Assembly: GCA_963728125.1 (NCBI GenBank)
Contig: CAVSIZ010000019.1
Span: forward strand, 372,001-436,000
DNA from: CAWDCV01 sp963728125
GTDB taxonomy: Bacteria; Actinomycetota; Actinomycetes; CAWDCV01
Direction of reading: 5' to 3'
Length of the DNA: 64,000 nucleotides
Shown: positions 8,699 to 17,818 of the stretch, in pieces
How the letters are laid out: each line of letters begins with the position of its first letter
Position numbering within the stretch: position 1 is the first letter of the stretch
Notes under the pieces: generated by a model
The model's database searches: none
What the model was told of the DNA's origin: nothing
Seen by the model: the letters and a program-made list of their open reading frames with translations, nothing else
Program-made: the position numbers and the translations under genes

Positions 8699-8885
8699 GG
8701 CTCGACCCCCTCGAACGGGACGCGCAGTCCCACGCTCGTTACATGTCGGATCGACCGGCGGAGAAGCTCTGAGAGCACTCTCCTGCCGGTCGGGTATTTC
8801 TTGCCCACACGGTACCTCGTTACTCGCGCAAGTCGGGAGTCGAGGGGGCCCTGCCCGCGTTCGGCCGTCGAGGGAAGCTGGGACC

Positions 8886-10398
8886 GTGAGTATCGAGCGA
8901 AAACGAGTCAACGGGGTCGATCTCTGCCTGGAGACATTCGGCGATCGGACGCATCCGGCGATCCTCCTGATCGGCGGGGCCTCGGGTGCCATGGACTGGT
9001 GGGAGGACGCATTCTGCCAGCGGCTGGCGGCAGGGCTGCGATTCGTCGTGCGCTACGACCTCAGAGACACCGGGCAATCCACGACGTCGCCGGCGGGAGC
9101 GCCCGACTACGGTCAGCCCGACCTGGTCCGCGATGCCGTCGGCCTCCTGCGATGCGCTGAACGTGCCCGCAGCGCACATCGTGGGCATCTCGATGGGTGG
9201 CGGGATTGCTCAGCGCATCGCGGTCGACTATCCCGACCGAGTCGGCTCGCTGACCCTTCTGTCCACGAGTCCCGGCGGTCCCGGCGGTCCGGACCATCCC
9301 GACCTGCCACCCATGGCCAGTCACCTTCAGGAGATGTTCGCCGCTCCGCCCGCTGCACCGGACTGGTCCGATCGCGACGCCGTCATCGATCGCATCGTCG
9401 ACGGTGAGCGCGCATTCGCCGGGTCCATCCGCACCGACGAGCCGCGGCTGCGCGCCTTGGCGGCCCGCGTCGTCGACCGCACGACGGACATCGCCGCCAG
9501 CATGACCAACCACTACGTCATCGATGGCGGCGACTCGGTTCGACCGAAGCTCGGGACGATCACCGCACCGACGCTCATCCTGCACGGCACCGACGATCCG
9601 CTGTTCCCGTACGGTCACGCCGAAGCCTCCGCGCGTGAGATCCCAGGCGCAGTGCTCGTCCCCATGCCTGGTATCGGCCACCAGATGCCGCCGCCGGAGG
9701 TGTGGGACGTCGTGGTGCCAGCGATCTTGAAGCACACGTCGGGCGGGTGGGACGAGCAGGGCGACCGGCTCGCTGCTGCGTCGCTCGCGGCGGACGATGC
9801 GACTGGCTGGTTCGAGCAGCTCTACTTCGCGGGCGGCAGCGGGAGAGGTACCGATGCCGTGGGATCGTCGGCTGCCGCACTGGGCGCTAGCCACCTGGGC
9901 GCAGGCGCTCGGGCTCGACGGCACCGGCCGACGCGCCATCGTGGTGGGCTGCGGACTGGGCGCCGACGCCGCCTACCTTGCGGACCTCGGCTTCGACACC
10001 ACGGCGTTCGACCTGTCTGAGACAGCGGTACGGACAGCACGCGAGCGCTTCCCAGGAGCGGTGGATTACATCCAAGCGGACTTGCTCCACCTGCCCGACG
10101 AGTGGGTGCACGCCTTCGACCTGGTCGTGGAGATCTTCACCGTCCAGGCGCTTCCGCTGTCATTGCGGCATCAGGCCACGGCGAACGTGGCGCAGCTGGT
10201 CGCGCCCGGCGGCACCCTGCTCGTCGTGGAGGCGGTCCACGACGAGGGAGAACCCCCGCCGGTGGGACCGCCGTGGCCGTTCACGCGCGCGCAGGTCGAA
10301 GCCTTCGCCACTGACGGCGTCCTGGTCGAGCAATCGACGTCGTCACCGACCCACGCCAGCCCGACCAGCATCGCTGGCGCGCCGAGTTCCGCCGATGA
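8886..10398 (+). pseudogene. Alpha/beta hydrolase - SAM methyltransferase fusion, broken by three single-base shifts
   Basis: The first half is an alpha/beta hydrolase: VNGVDLCLETFGD, a nucleophile elbow GISMGGG, and GTDDPLFPYGHAE with GIGHQMP. Without a stop it runs into the start of a class I methyltransferase (DEQGDRLAAASLAADDATGWF), then PMPWDR, the SAM loop VVGCGLGADAAYLA, and LLVVEAVHDEGE. Three breaks are needed to read it: a surplus C at about 9150, a surplus G at 9831-9833, and a missing base at about 10332. After the third repair it ends RWRAEFRR-stop, a usual end for this methyltransferase type. GTG 8886 is the start. Bifunctional proteins of this build are known in actinobacteria; the substrates are not. 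Confidence 0.8.
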
Positions 10399-10404
10399 TC
10401 CGGA

Positions 10405-10809
10405 TTACATCGTCGTTCCCCCAGCGGACATGTCCGGCGTCGGCCTGGTCGGCCGTGACCGGTCTCTACCGCATCGCATGCATGCCTCGTAGCGGCCGCC
10501 GTCCTCGGTCGTCACCCATTGCCACTTGTGCCAGAGGCGCAGGCGGCAGCTGAGGGGTGGGGCGGGTGTGCGGATCACGGTCGTGCCTCCGATCGATGCC
10601 GGTGCGGGTTCGGTGAGCGCGGATCGCAGCGCCCAGGACTCAGCAAGAATGCGCGTGGCATAGGCCAACTGCTGCGACGGCGGCGTGACGTGCAGCTCAG
10701 CGATTAACTCACGCAGATAGCGGTCGCGATGAGCGGGTGGCTGCATCCGGACCGACAGATAGACCAGCTGGCGGGGCGCCGACGGACGGCGTGGACGGTC
10801 ATGGCTCAT
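10405..10809 (-). CDS. Hypothetical protein with C-terminal zinc-ribbon-like CxxC segment
   Basis: A 134-residue protein. The N-terminal half (PPAHRDRYLRELIAELH through about residue 65) looks helical and resembles the helical tail of actinobacterial signalling or regulatory proteins. The end has WHKWQWVTTEDGGRYEAC-x-x-CG, a short motif seen in many small actinobacterial proteins and probably a half zinc ribbon. The exact role is unknown. It converges on the broken methyltransferase with a 6-bp gap. Confidence 0.65.
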   Translation of the reverse strand: MSHDRPRRPSAPRQLVYLSVRMQPPAHRDRYLRELIAELHVTPPSQQLAYATRILAESWALRSALTEPAPASIGGTTVIRTPAPPLSCRLRLWHKWQWVTTEDGGRYEACMRCGRDRSRPTRPTPDMSAGGTTM

Positions 10810-10975
10810 CCCTCGCTTGGCCGCAAGCGCAGCCTTGCCCGAGCGCCCCGTTGCGCGCGGGCAAGGACCTCACCGGCCTGCTGCGCACCAGCGGCGGTGA
10901 GAGCTCACGTAGTCGAGGTTCGCCCCTACTCGATCACGACGTAACTTGCTGTCCTCCGCGGCAAAGAAGCGCGTC

Positions 10976-12046
10976 TCAACGGAGCCAGAGGCTGCGCAAC
11001 CGACCGACCTCCGCCATCCGTCGCTCTGCCAGTCTGTCGGCCGCCACCGCTGGGGGGACTCCGTCTTCGATGGAGGCTCGAAAGACCCGCCGCGTCGTGT
11101 CGTAGATGCGTGTCGCTCGGGTGCGAGCGCGCAGCTCGCTGAATCCGTCGACCTCGTCGGCGACCTGGATCAGGCCACCCGCGTTCACGACGTAGTCCGG
11201 CGCATAGAGGATGCCGCGATCCTCCAGCACCTTCTCGATGCCGCCATGAGCCAGCTGATTATTCGCCGCCCCGCAGACGATCCGCGCCGACAGAACCGAC
11301 ACCGTGTCGTCGTCCAAGGCTCCACCGAGGGCACAGGGGGCGTATACGTCGAGGTCAGTACGCACCAGCGCCGCAGCATCGTCGACGACCGACACCTGCG
11401 GGAAGTCTGACAGCACCCGGTCGACCGCCAGCGGACTCACATCGGTGACGACCACCGACGCGCCGTCCTCGATCAGCAGCGAGACCAGCGGATAGCCCAC
11501 CTTGCCGACGCCGGCGACGCCAACGCGCCGGCCAGCGAGCGTCGATACGCCCCACAGGTGCTCGGCCGACGCGCGCATGCCCTGAAACACGCCATACGCC
11601 GTGAGCACTGCCGAGTCGCCCGCGCCGCCGCCCTCGACCGAGCGTCCGGTGACGTACGAGCACTCGCGCGCGACGATGTCCATGTCCGGCGGGTACGTCC
11701 CCACGTCGCACGCGGTGATGTAGCGGCCGCCGAGCGACTGCACGAACCGGCCGTATGCCCGCAGCAGCGCTTCGCTCTTGTCGCGCGCTGGGTCGCCGAG
11801 AATGACCGCCTTGCCCCCACCGAGATCCAGTCCGGTGATCGCTGCCTTGTATGCCATCGCGCGCGCCAGATTGAGCACGTCGTCGAGCGCGTCGGCCTCG
11901 CTCGCGTACGGGTAGAACCGGGTGCCGCCGAGCGCGGGGCCCAGCGCCGTCGAGTAGATCGCGATGATTGCGCGCAGCCCGGATGCCTCGTCCTGGCAGT
12001 ACACGACCTGCTCGTGGCCGGAGTGCCGGCTGAACACCGAAGTCAC
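10976..12046 (-). CDS. Leu/Val/Phe/Glu-type amino acid dehydrogenase
   Basis: A 356-residue NAD-dependent dehydrogenase that deaminates a branched-chain or aromatic amino acid to its 2-oxo acid. The N-terminal domain holds GPALGGTRFYPY and the catalytic-lysine segment MAYKAAITGLDLGGGKAV. The C-terminal Rossmann fold has GRRVGVAGVGKVG, and CGAANNQL and YAPDYVVNAGGL follow. The length and motifs fit leucine/valine dehydrogenases of actinobacteria. Valine versus leucine preference cannot be read. The location near bldC is common in the phylum. Confidence 0.93.
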   Translation of the reverse strand: MTSVFSRHSGHEQVVYCQDEASGLRAIIAIYSTALGPALGGTRFYPYASEADALDDVLNLARAMAYKAAITGLDLGGGKAVILGDPARDKSEALLRAYGRFVQSLGGRYITACDVGTYPPDMDIVARECSYVTGRSVEGGGAGDSAVLTAYGVFQGMRASAEHLWGVSTLAGRRVGVAGVGKVGYPLVSLLIEDGASVVVTDVSPLAVDRVLSDFPQVSVVDDAAALVRTDLDVYAPCALGGALDDDTVSVLSARIVCGAANNQLAHGGIEKVLEDRGILYAPDYVVNAGGLIQVADEVDGFSELRARTRATRIYDTTRRVFRASIEDGVPPAVAADRLAERRMAEVGRLRSLWLR

Positions 12047-12210
12047 GGTGGTGACTCCTCGTCGTTGGGTCCGGCCGGGCCGCGGGGTTGGCGGTTGGAC
12101 CGGGTGTCGGGGCTTTCAGCCTACGGCTCGGCGCGTCGGATGATCACGGACCCGCCGCAGGTGCGTAGGGTGCACGCCGTGATCGCGCTCGGCCTCCCGC
12201 TTCGACCGCC

Positions 12211-13071
12211 GTGAACGGTCTCGCACGCGCCCCGTACGCGGCCTATCTGCGGGTGTACGAGCCGCTCGCGGCATTCCCCGAGCCCGCTCGCTCGCACTGG
12301 TCGGCGTACGCCCACGAGGTCCTCGACGGTCGGCACGCGCGAGCAGAGGCGGCAGCGCGCGAGCACACCGCAGCGCTTGCCCGGCTCGTATCCCGCCCGC
12401 CGCTGCCCGCTCCCGTTCACGAGAGCGGGCATGGATTGGTCCTCGTCGAGGGCGACGACGTCCGGATCTGCCCGAGCGAGGTGCGCTTGCGCTCCTGGTG
12501 GGCGGTCGAGGATCTCCCCACGGGCGTGCCCAGCTCGCTCGCCGACTCCGTCCTGCCGCCGGTTGTCCGGGCGCAGGCCGCCGCCGACCTGGCTCGCTGG
12601 CGTACCGATCACGGCGACGGCATCGCCCCACACACGCTCACCGAGCGCTGGCACGTCCCACCGCGCTGGTTCGTCCTCGTGTCCCAGGACGAGCGCCGGG
12701 TCGACCTCGTCTCTCCGCGCACGGTCCTCTTCCGTACGTCGATGGCCGATGCTCGTCGACGGTGCGCACGAGCGGTACACGCGCTGCGTCGAAGCGCCGA
12801 GCGACCGTCGGAGTTCGACGGGCAGACGCACCTGGCCCGCTGGCTCGAAGCGTTCCACCCCCACTCCATGGTCGAGCTCGACTACGGCGGGCTTGCCGAC
12901 CTGGTGCCTGCGGACGTGCTCCGCGAGGACCGCTCGGCCGCCGAAGTGGGCCAGGCCATCGCGGCGTTGCGGCAGTCCGATTGGATCGTGGAGCGCCAGC
13001 GCGCTCAGACGTTGCTCCGCCTCCTGGACGAGCGGTGGCGATCCATTCGAGCCCTCGAGCGCGCCAACTGA
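12211..13071 (+). CDS. Conserved actinobacterial hypothetical protein
   Basis: A 286-residue, soluble, Arg- and Trp-rich protein starting at GTG (NGLARAPYAAYLRVYEPL). It has no signal peptide, membrane helix or catalytic motif I recognise. It has a steady helical character, with a middle segment RWFVLVSQDERRV and a final helical region WIVERQRAQTLLRLLDERWR. Proteins of this type commonly lie between the amino acid dehydrogenase and bldC in actinobacteria. Function is unknown. Confidence 0.7.
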   Translation: MNGLARAPYAAYLRVYEPLAAFPEPARSHWSAYAHEVLDGRHARAEAAAREHTAALARLVSRPPLPAPVHESGHGLVLVEGDDVRICPSEVRLRSWWAVEDLPTGVPSSLADSVLPPVVRAQAAADLARWRTDHGDGIAPHTLTERWHVPPRWFVLVSQDERRVDLVSPRTVLFRTSMADARRRCARAVHALRRSAERPSEFDGQTHLARWLEAFHPHSMVELDYGGLADLVPADVLREDRSAAEVGQAIAALRQSDWIVERQRAQTLLRLLDERWRSIRALERAN

Positions 13072-13188
13072 GCGAGCGCGAACGCCCACAGCAGATCGAA
13101 TTGTTGCCGATACACCATTCCGACAAAGGGCCATAAGGGTGCACTATGGACAGATAAGCCCACGGTCCGCGTACGGGGGGAGGCTGTC

Positions 13189-13407
13189 ATGACAACAGCC
13201 CGCACGCCTGAGTCTGAACCACTGCTGACGCCTGCCGAAGTGGCCACGATGTTCCGGGTCGACCCGAAGACCGTGACTCGCTGGGCCAAGGCAGGCAAGC
13301 TCACCTCGATCCGCACCCTCGGTGGTCACCGTCGCTACCGGGAGACCGAGGTGCGCGCGCTGCTCGCGGGCATCCCGCAGCAGCGCACCGAGGAGCCACC
13401 GACCTAA
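13189..13407 (+). CDS. bldC: BldC-family MerR-like DNA-binding protein
   Basis: A 72-residue protein consisting almost entirely of a winged helix-turn-helix: LLTPAEVATMFRVDPKTVTR, then WAKAGKLTSIRTLGGHRRYRE. This is the BldC signature, a MerR-type domain without effector-binding tail that binds head-to-tail on direct repeats and controls development or stress genes in actinobacteria. A very strong GGGGGGAGG ribosome site precedes the ATG by seven bases. Its stop overlaps the Clp_N remnant on the other strand. Confidence 0.95.
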   Translation: MTTARTPESEPLLTPAEVATMFRVDPKTVTRWAKAGKLTSIRTLGGHRRYRETEVRALLAGIPQQRTEEPPT

Positions 13408-13536
13408 CTCGACCTGCGGAGCTGGCGTAGCACGTCGTCCAGGCTCGGTACCGATGTAGTTGTGCGGCATCTCCCGAGCTTCGTCTTGCGCCATCACGAT
13501 GACACGACGGGCTTCGTCGGTGAAGCGCTCGAACAC
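13404..13536 (-). pseudogene. Clp_N (ClpC N-terminus) remnant
   Basis: Starting at GTG 13536 the minus strand reads FERFTDEARRVIVMAQDEA-x-EMPHNYIGTE, the unmistakable opening of ClpC-type AAA+ unfoldases. It then stops resembling ClpC where LLLGL would follow. One frame away it continues SLDDVLRQLRRSS and stops at TAG 13404-13406, so a single-base shift near 13442-13448 would give a 43-residue micro-protein. It may be a decayed clpC duplicate or a real small Clp_N peptide. The rest of ClpC is absent. Confidence 0.7.
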
Positions 13537-13599
13537 GCGGTCATTGTGTCGCACGGCCGCCGGGGATGAATGCGGGCGTTTCGGGCGTTGTGGTGACAG

Positions 13600-14673
13600 A
13601 TGAGTCGAAAGTGGAAGCCCAAGCGCGTCCTCGTCACCGCGAGCGCTCAGCACGAGGACCACGGCCGCGCGATCGTTGCACGCTGCGAGGCCGCAGGCGT
13701 CACCGACATCCAGCTCCTGTCCGGCGATCGGCTGCCGCCACTGCGCGGCGACACCGAGCGGGAGACGTACGCCACCGCAAAGTCCACGCTCGCTGTAGTG
13801 ACGAGCTCGACGTCCAAGCGGAAGCTGCAGCGGATTCCGCCCCCAGCGCCGACTGGTCGTTCTCACTGGCCGAGGGTTGCCCGGCGCACTGCCAGTACTG
13901 CTATCTCGCTGGCTCGCTCTCCGGACCGCCGATCACGCGTGTGTACGCCGACCTGCCGCGCATCCTTGCCAACCTCGACGACTACATCGGGCCGTGGGGA
14001 CGTAACCACCGGCACCTCAGACCGAGACGAGGAAGGTACGACGTTCGAGGCGTCCTGCTACACCGATCCACTCGGTATCGAGCACGTCACCGGCTCCCTC
14101 GCCCCCACGATCGAGCACTTCGGTGCGCACGACTTCGGCGGACCCGTACAACTTCGCTTCACGACGAAGTACGACGACGTCGAGCCCCTGCTCGCACTGC
14201 CGCATGCCGAGCGAACACGCGTGCGTTTCTCGGTCAACAGCGACGACGTCGCGGGCCGCTTCGAAGGCGGGACGGCATCAATGCCTGCTCGACTCACGGC
14301 GCTGCGCAGGATGGCAGAGGCCGGTTATCCCGTCGGTCTTACCATCGCTCCCATCATGCCGATCGACGATTGGCAAGCGACGTACGGAACGCTGCTAGAC
14401 GACGTTGCTTTGGTGCTCGACGACATTCCCGACGTCGACCTGACCGTCGAGTGCATCACGCACCGATTCACGCCGCGTAGCAAGGACGTTCTCCTCGACT
14501 GGTATCCGCGGACCAAGCTCGAGATGGACGGTGAGCTGCGCTCGATCAAGCGCGGCAAGTACGGCTCGGTCAAGCATGTCTATCCGTGGCCGGTGATGAG
14601 GGAGCTGCGATCGTGGTTTGAGGGTCGGATATGCAAGCAGCTGCCGGACGCGCGCTTTCTCTACTGGACGTGA
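13600..14673 (+). pseudogene. Spore-photoproduct-lyase-like radical SAM protein with two frame breaks
   Basis: Three stretches in two frames rebuild one protein of about 357 residues. The start is MSRKWKPKRVLVTASAQHED. After a missing C in the C5 run at 13840-13844 comes ADWSFSLAEGCPAHCQYCYL, with the CxxxCxxC iron-sulfur motif of radical SAM enzymes. After a surplus G in the GGG at 13989-13991 the frame returns to EGTTFEASCYTDPL and runs to CKQLPDARFLYWT. This order matches the SPL family, which repairs UV thymine dimers or related lesions. If the indels are sequencing errors the gene is intact. Confidence 0.82.
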
Positions 14674-14988
14674 ACGCCCCTGCTTTCGCCGCCCATGTCT
14701 CGGGTCCGATGCCCGTGTCGGGCTCGTACGGCCTCGTCTCGAAGTCGGCGAACGGCACCGAGTTCAGGGTACCGAATCAGCGTGGGACTGCCCGGTATCT
14801 GGGCGCAGGCTGCACCCCTCCTGCGACGGTCGGGCGGGCACATGCTGCGAACCGCGCTTGATCGACTCGGTCGCAATCTGGAGTCACCCGACGCTAGGCA
14901 AGAAAGCGAAACGGGCTGGCGCGTACGCAGCAGCGCGTGACAACCTCGACGCGAGCGCACAACCGCGCAGCTCGAGGAGCTGACAGTC
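14674..14988 (+). other. Gene-poor gap with one weak ORF tail
   Basis: No family match. The frame ending at 14983 reads HPTLGKKAKRAGAYAAARDN, which could be a real C-terminus, but no start or family supports it. A 15-bp palindrome CAGCTCGAGGAGCTG (14968-14982) contains the GAGGAG ribosome site of the next gene and could fold over it. Confidence 0.5.
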
Positions 14989-15177
14989 ATGGCATCACCC
15001 CCGCCCGAGCACAAGGACGATGAGCTTCACCGGCGCTTCCGCGAGGCGCTGGACCGCAAGCGTAAAGGTGCCTCAACTGGCGGCGCGGCGTCCGGCGACG
15101 AGCAGGGCGGCAAACTGCACGGCTCGACCGGCCCGGCGAAGCAGCAGCGAACCTTCCGTCGTAAGAGCGGCGGCTGA
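14989..15177 (+). CDS. DUF5302 family small protein
   Basis: A 62-residue basic protein with DELHRRFREALDRKRKG in the first half and the ending HGSTGPAKQQRTFRRKSGG, the conserved tail of DUF5302 proteins. GAGGAG lies upstream of the ATG. It is probably a nucleic-acid-associated small protein of actinobacteria; no activity is known. Confidence 0.85.
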   Translation: MASPPPEHKDDELHRRFREALDRKRKGASTGGAASGDEQGGKLHGSTGPAKQQRTFRRKSGG

Positions 15178-15318
15178 CACTCCTTCAAGAAGCAGACGTG
15201 GCGCCTGACATGCCGGCGTCCCCGACGATCGGTGCTGGCGAGGTGACTGTTCGGCTCGCGCGGTACCCCCACAGTTGATCATCTTGCGTGACCCGCTTGC
15301 ACCGTTTCATGTCGAATC

Positions 15319-15861
15319 GTGAACGAGTCCGAGGGGCGGCGCCAAAGGATAGAACTCGTGCCTGCGCTACACACGCTGTCACTCGAGCCCACCACCGGGG
15401 TGTACGTCTCGGCCGTCGGCTTTTGGCGAGTTCGCCACGTGGAGAACACCGTGGTGTACGAGGACTTCTACGTGGACGGAGTGGGCGTGTATGCATGTGT
15501 GCGCGGCCGAGGTGGCGTGGGCCGCGGGCACGACGTGTCGACCGGCGTGCGTCCCGCCGACCCCTCCGGCAGCATCGACGCGATACGGCGGCTGCTCGGG
15601 CTGGATCCACCCGATTTCGTGTGCGGTAGGACGTCGCTCTACGTGTGCATCGTCTGCGGCGACCTCGGGTGCGCGACGCTGAGCGCTCGCATCGTCGGGC
15701 ACGAGGACCGGGTCGACTGGACCGACATCGGCTGGCAGGTTAACTACGAGGAGAGCTTCGTCCCTGAGCCGCATATCGGTCCGTTCGCGTTCTCGCGCTT
15801 GTCGTATGAGGCGACCTTGACGGATGCTCTGCACCGCTACGAGGAACTCGCCGGCCATTGA
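15319..15861 (+). CDS. Hypothetical protein
   Basis: A 180-residue soluble protein starting at GTG. It has mixed alpha/beta character with beta-rich segments (GVYVSAVGFWRVRHVENT), three cysteines near TSLYVCIVCGDLGCA around residues 110-122 and a Trp-rich stretch WTDIGWQVNYEES. I do not recognise a family; the cysteine cluster could bind a metal. It ends just before the dihydrofolate-reductase-family gene. Confidence 0.6.
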   Translation: MNESEGRRQRIELVPALHTLSLEPTTGVYVSAVGFWRVRHVENTVVYEDFYVDGVGVYACVRGRGGVGRGHDVSTGVRPADPSGSIDAIRRLLGLDPPDFVCGRTSLYVCIVCGDLGCATLSARIVGHEDRVDWTDIGWQVNYEESFVPEPHIGPFAFSRLSYEATLTDALHRYEELAGH

Positions 15862-15938
15862 GCGCGCCTACTGCGATGAGTCACGCCGTGGTCCCGAGTC
15901 TCTACCCATACCGATCAGCCGCATCCGAGGAGAACGAC

Positions 15939-16514
15939 GTGACCGCGACCTACACCTTCGATGTCTTCTCCAGCCTCGACGGCTACGGTGCCGCCGGCGG
16001 TGACTGGACTGGCTACTGGGGCAAGCAAGGCCCGGAATTGCTCGACCACCGCCTTGCCTTGTATGGCGAGGAGCAGCGGATGGTCTTCGGGGCCAACACG
16101 TATCGGCTATTCGTGCAGATGCTGGCCTCGAGCACCGAGGAATCCGAAGTGCGCGACCCCTGGGTCACGCAGATGTGGAACATGCCGGCAACAGTGGTGT
16201 CGACGACGCTGGAAGAACCCCTCGACTGGCCGAACGCGACCGTCGTCAGCGGTGACGCCGTCGACGTCGTCGCAGGGCTCAAGGATGAGTCCGACGTGCC
16301 GTTGCGCTCACACGGCAGCCTGTCGATGAACCGGGCGCTGATGGCCGCCGGCCTCGTCGACCGCGTGCAGGTGACGCTCTTTCCTGTCATCACCGGTCAG
16401 AACGGGCTCGACCCGATCTTCCAGGGTGCGGCCGACTTCGACCTCGAGCTGCTCGAGAACCGGACGCTCGACGGCAATATCCAAGAGCTCATCTACCGGC
16501 CGACCCTCCACTGA
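15939..16514 (+). CDS. Dihydrofolate-reductase-family (RibD C-terminal-like) protein
   Basis: A 191-residue NADPH-type reductase fold. The start TYTFDVFSSLDGY, the MVFGANTYRLF segment and LVDRVQVTLFPVITGQNG are typical of the RibD_C/DHFR-like family of small reductases. GTG 15939 was chosen because a GAGGAG ribosome site sits just upstream and homology starts there; the frame is open to 15858. Such proteins reduce unknown pteridine- or pyrimidine-like substrates and are not the essential DHFR. Confidence 0.85.
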   Translation: MTATYTFDVFSSLDGYGAAGGDWTGYWGKQGPELLDHRLALYGEEQRMVFGANTYRLFVQMLASSTEESEVRDPWVTQMWNMPATVVSTTLEEPLDWPNATVVSGDAVDVVAGLKDESDVPLRSHGSLSMNRALMAAGLVDRVQVTLFPVITGQNGLDPIFQGAADFDLELLENRTLDGNIQELIYRPTLH

Positions 16515-16857
16515 CCGGTACAGATCGAGGCGCTCGAGTCCGGCGTTATCGGGTACGAGGGCCCTGCTCCTGACTTCTTCATGGAACCGTCGTTGCCGCT
16601 GGCCCACCAGGTGGGCGCAGCAACGTCCGGGTTGGTAATTGCACAATCTGCAGGATCGCCGGCCGCACGACCTTGTAGGTCAGCTTGAGCGGAGCCGAGT
16701 CGCCAACGGCGCGCGTCCGCTCGACGACGCCAGCTGAGGCTCCGAAATGACCCAGCCACATTCTTTGCTGGTTCCCCCGGTACGGGATACGTCGCATCGG
16801 CGTGCACAAGGAACCAGTTGGTGGTGGGCACTGACTGGGCCCGGTTAAGGCGGCCGT
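16515..16857. other. Gap before the tRNA cluster, no gene seen
   Basis: Open frames here lack family features. A minus-strand frame at 16579-16809 with PLKLTYKVVRP has no start signal and I do not recognise it. Confidence 0.5.
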
Positions 16858-16886
16858 TTGGTCGCGTTCGGAGGGTCCCCTATGCT
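16858..16886 (+). promoter_or_regulatory. Putative sigma-70-type promoter of the tRNA cluster
   Basis: TTGGTC (16858-16863), a 17-bp spacer, then TATGCT (16881-16886), ending about 48 bp before tRNA-Glu. Spacing is ideal; the -10 matches TATAAT at four of six positions. Confidence 0.55.
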
Positions 16887-16934
16887 GGCGGGGCCACCAG
16901 CGGTCTGGTCGTTGTGGGAGGCCGTTCCCCGGGC

Positions 16935-17007
16935 GCCCCCATCGTCTAGAGGCCTAGGACACCGCCCTTTCAAGGCGGCGGCACGGGTTCGAATCCCGTT
17001 GGGGGCA
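16935..17007 (+). tRNA. tRNA-Glu (anticodon TTC)
   Basis: A full cloverleaf: acceptor GCCCCCA pairs with TGGGGGC, the anticodon stem CCGCC/GGCGG closes the loop CTTTCAA, and the T-arm contains GGTTCGAATCC. Discriminator base A. CCA is not encoded. First of three tRNAs in a row. Confidence 0.97.
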
Positions 17008-17018
17008 CGACAAAAGAT

Positions 17019-17093
17019 GGTCCTGTGGAGCAGCTTGGAGTGCTCGCCACCCTGTCAAGGTGGAGGCCGCGGGTTCAAATCCCGTCAGGACCG
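17019..17093 (+). tRNA. tRNA-Asp (anticodon GTC)
   Basis: Acceptor GGTCCTG pairs with CAGGACC, the anticodon stem CCACC/GGTGG closes the loop CTGTCAA, the T-loop reads GGTTCAAATCC, and the discriminator is G as expected for tRNA-Asp. CCA is not encoded. Confidence 0.97.
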
Positions 17094-17131
17094 CTGCGGG
17101 CACGGGCTGTGCGTCTCGGCCCGGTCGCTCC

Positions 17132-17207
17132 GGACAGGTAGCTCAGTCGGTAGAGCGTCCGCCTGAAAAGCGGAAGGTCGGCGGCTCGATCCCGCCCCTG
17201 TCCACCA
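17132..17207 (+). tRNA. tRNA-Phe (anticodon GAA)
   Basis: Acceptor GGACAGG pairs with CCTGTCC, the anticodon loop CTGAAAA carries GAA, and the T-arm is GGCTCGATCCC. Unlike its two neighbours the gene encodes its 3' CCA (17205-17207). The Glu-Asp-Phe order is common in actinobacteria. Confidence 0.97.
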
Positions 17208-17435
17208 CCTGCGGAAACGCGGGTCACGCTTTGACGATAGCGTGAGCACAGTCCGAAAACTCCAGGACTTGACTTGGGGCCATTTTCGAGACCCATCGCC
17301 CAAGACGACGGCGCCGGCGACGCAGCCGGGGGGCCGCAGATGTGGGGTGTTCGACTAGACGAGGGTCTGCTACTACTAGCTGGGATATCGAGGCAGGATG
17401 ACCCGGCTGGTAGCCGCAAGCATCGAGGCGATCTC

Positions 17436-17804
17436 ATGCTCAATCGTTTGACATGCATGCTGCTCGATCACAACTGGACGCGTCAGCGTTATGAGTCAGC
17501 CGAGAGCTACGACCAGCCCGAGGGCACCTATCTGAAGTGCGTGCGCTGCGGAAGGATCAGTGAGTCCGTGATGGCGCCGGCCGTGACGTGGAGCGTGAGA
17601 ATGTTGGCGAGCTTCGCCTTGTTTTCGGGCTTCACCAAGTTCTCCACCGTCCCGGCAGGAAGCTTCGCAAAAGCAGCATCGGAGGGCGCGAAGACGGTGA
17701 ACGGGCCTTTGCCCTTCAGGGTTTCGGTGAGGCCCGCCGCGGTCACAGCGGCGACGAGGGTCTTGAACGAACCCGAGGCGATCGCCGTGTCGACGATGTC
17801 GTGA
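17436..17804 (+). pseudogene. Small zinc-ribbon-like protein, 3' end replaced by foreign DNA
   Basis: The first 44 codons encode NRLTCMLLDHNWTRQRY and YLKCVRCGRISES, a short Cys-x2-Cys protein of a type common in actinobacteria. From about 17567 onward the frame is simply the antisense of the fasciclin gene, so the native end is lost and the remaining residues are fortuitous. The join marks the left edge of a foreign segment. Confidence 0.6.
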
Positions 17805-17818
17805 GACTGAGTAGACAT
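17528..17818 (-). pseudogene. Fasciclin-domain protein, 3'-truncated
   Basis: The first 80 or so residues are a good fasciclin (FAS1) domain: DIVDTAIASGSFKTLVAAV, GPFTVFAPSDAAFAKLPAGT and LANILTLHV. The second half of the domain is missing; the frame runs through the join with the host gene and ends LILPQRTHFR. Its style resembles proteobacterial or cyanobacterial secreted FAS1 proteins without signal peptide. The upstream DNA is strikingly AT-rich, suggesting transfer. Confidence 0.75.

Noticed and set aside
14618..14983. ORF ending IWSHPTLGKKAKRAGAY after the photolyase-like gene
   Set aside because: The end looks protein-like, but the start overlaps the upstream gene and no family fits.
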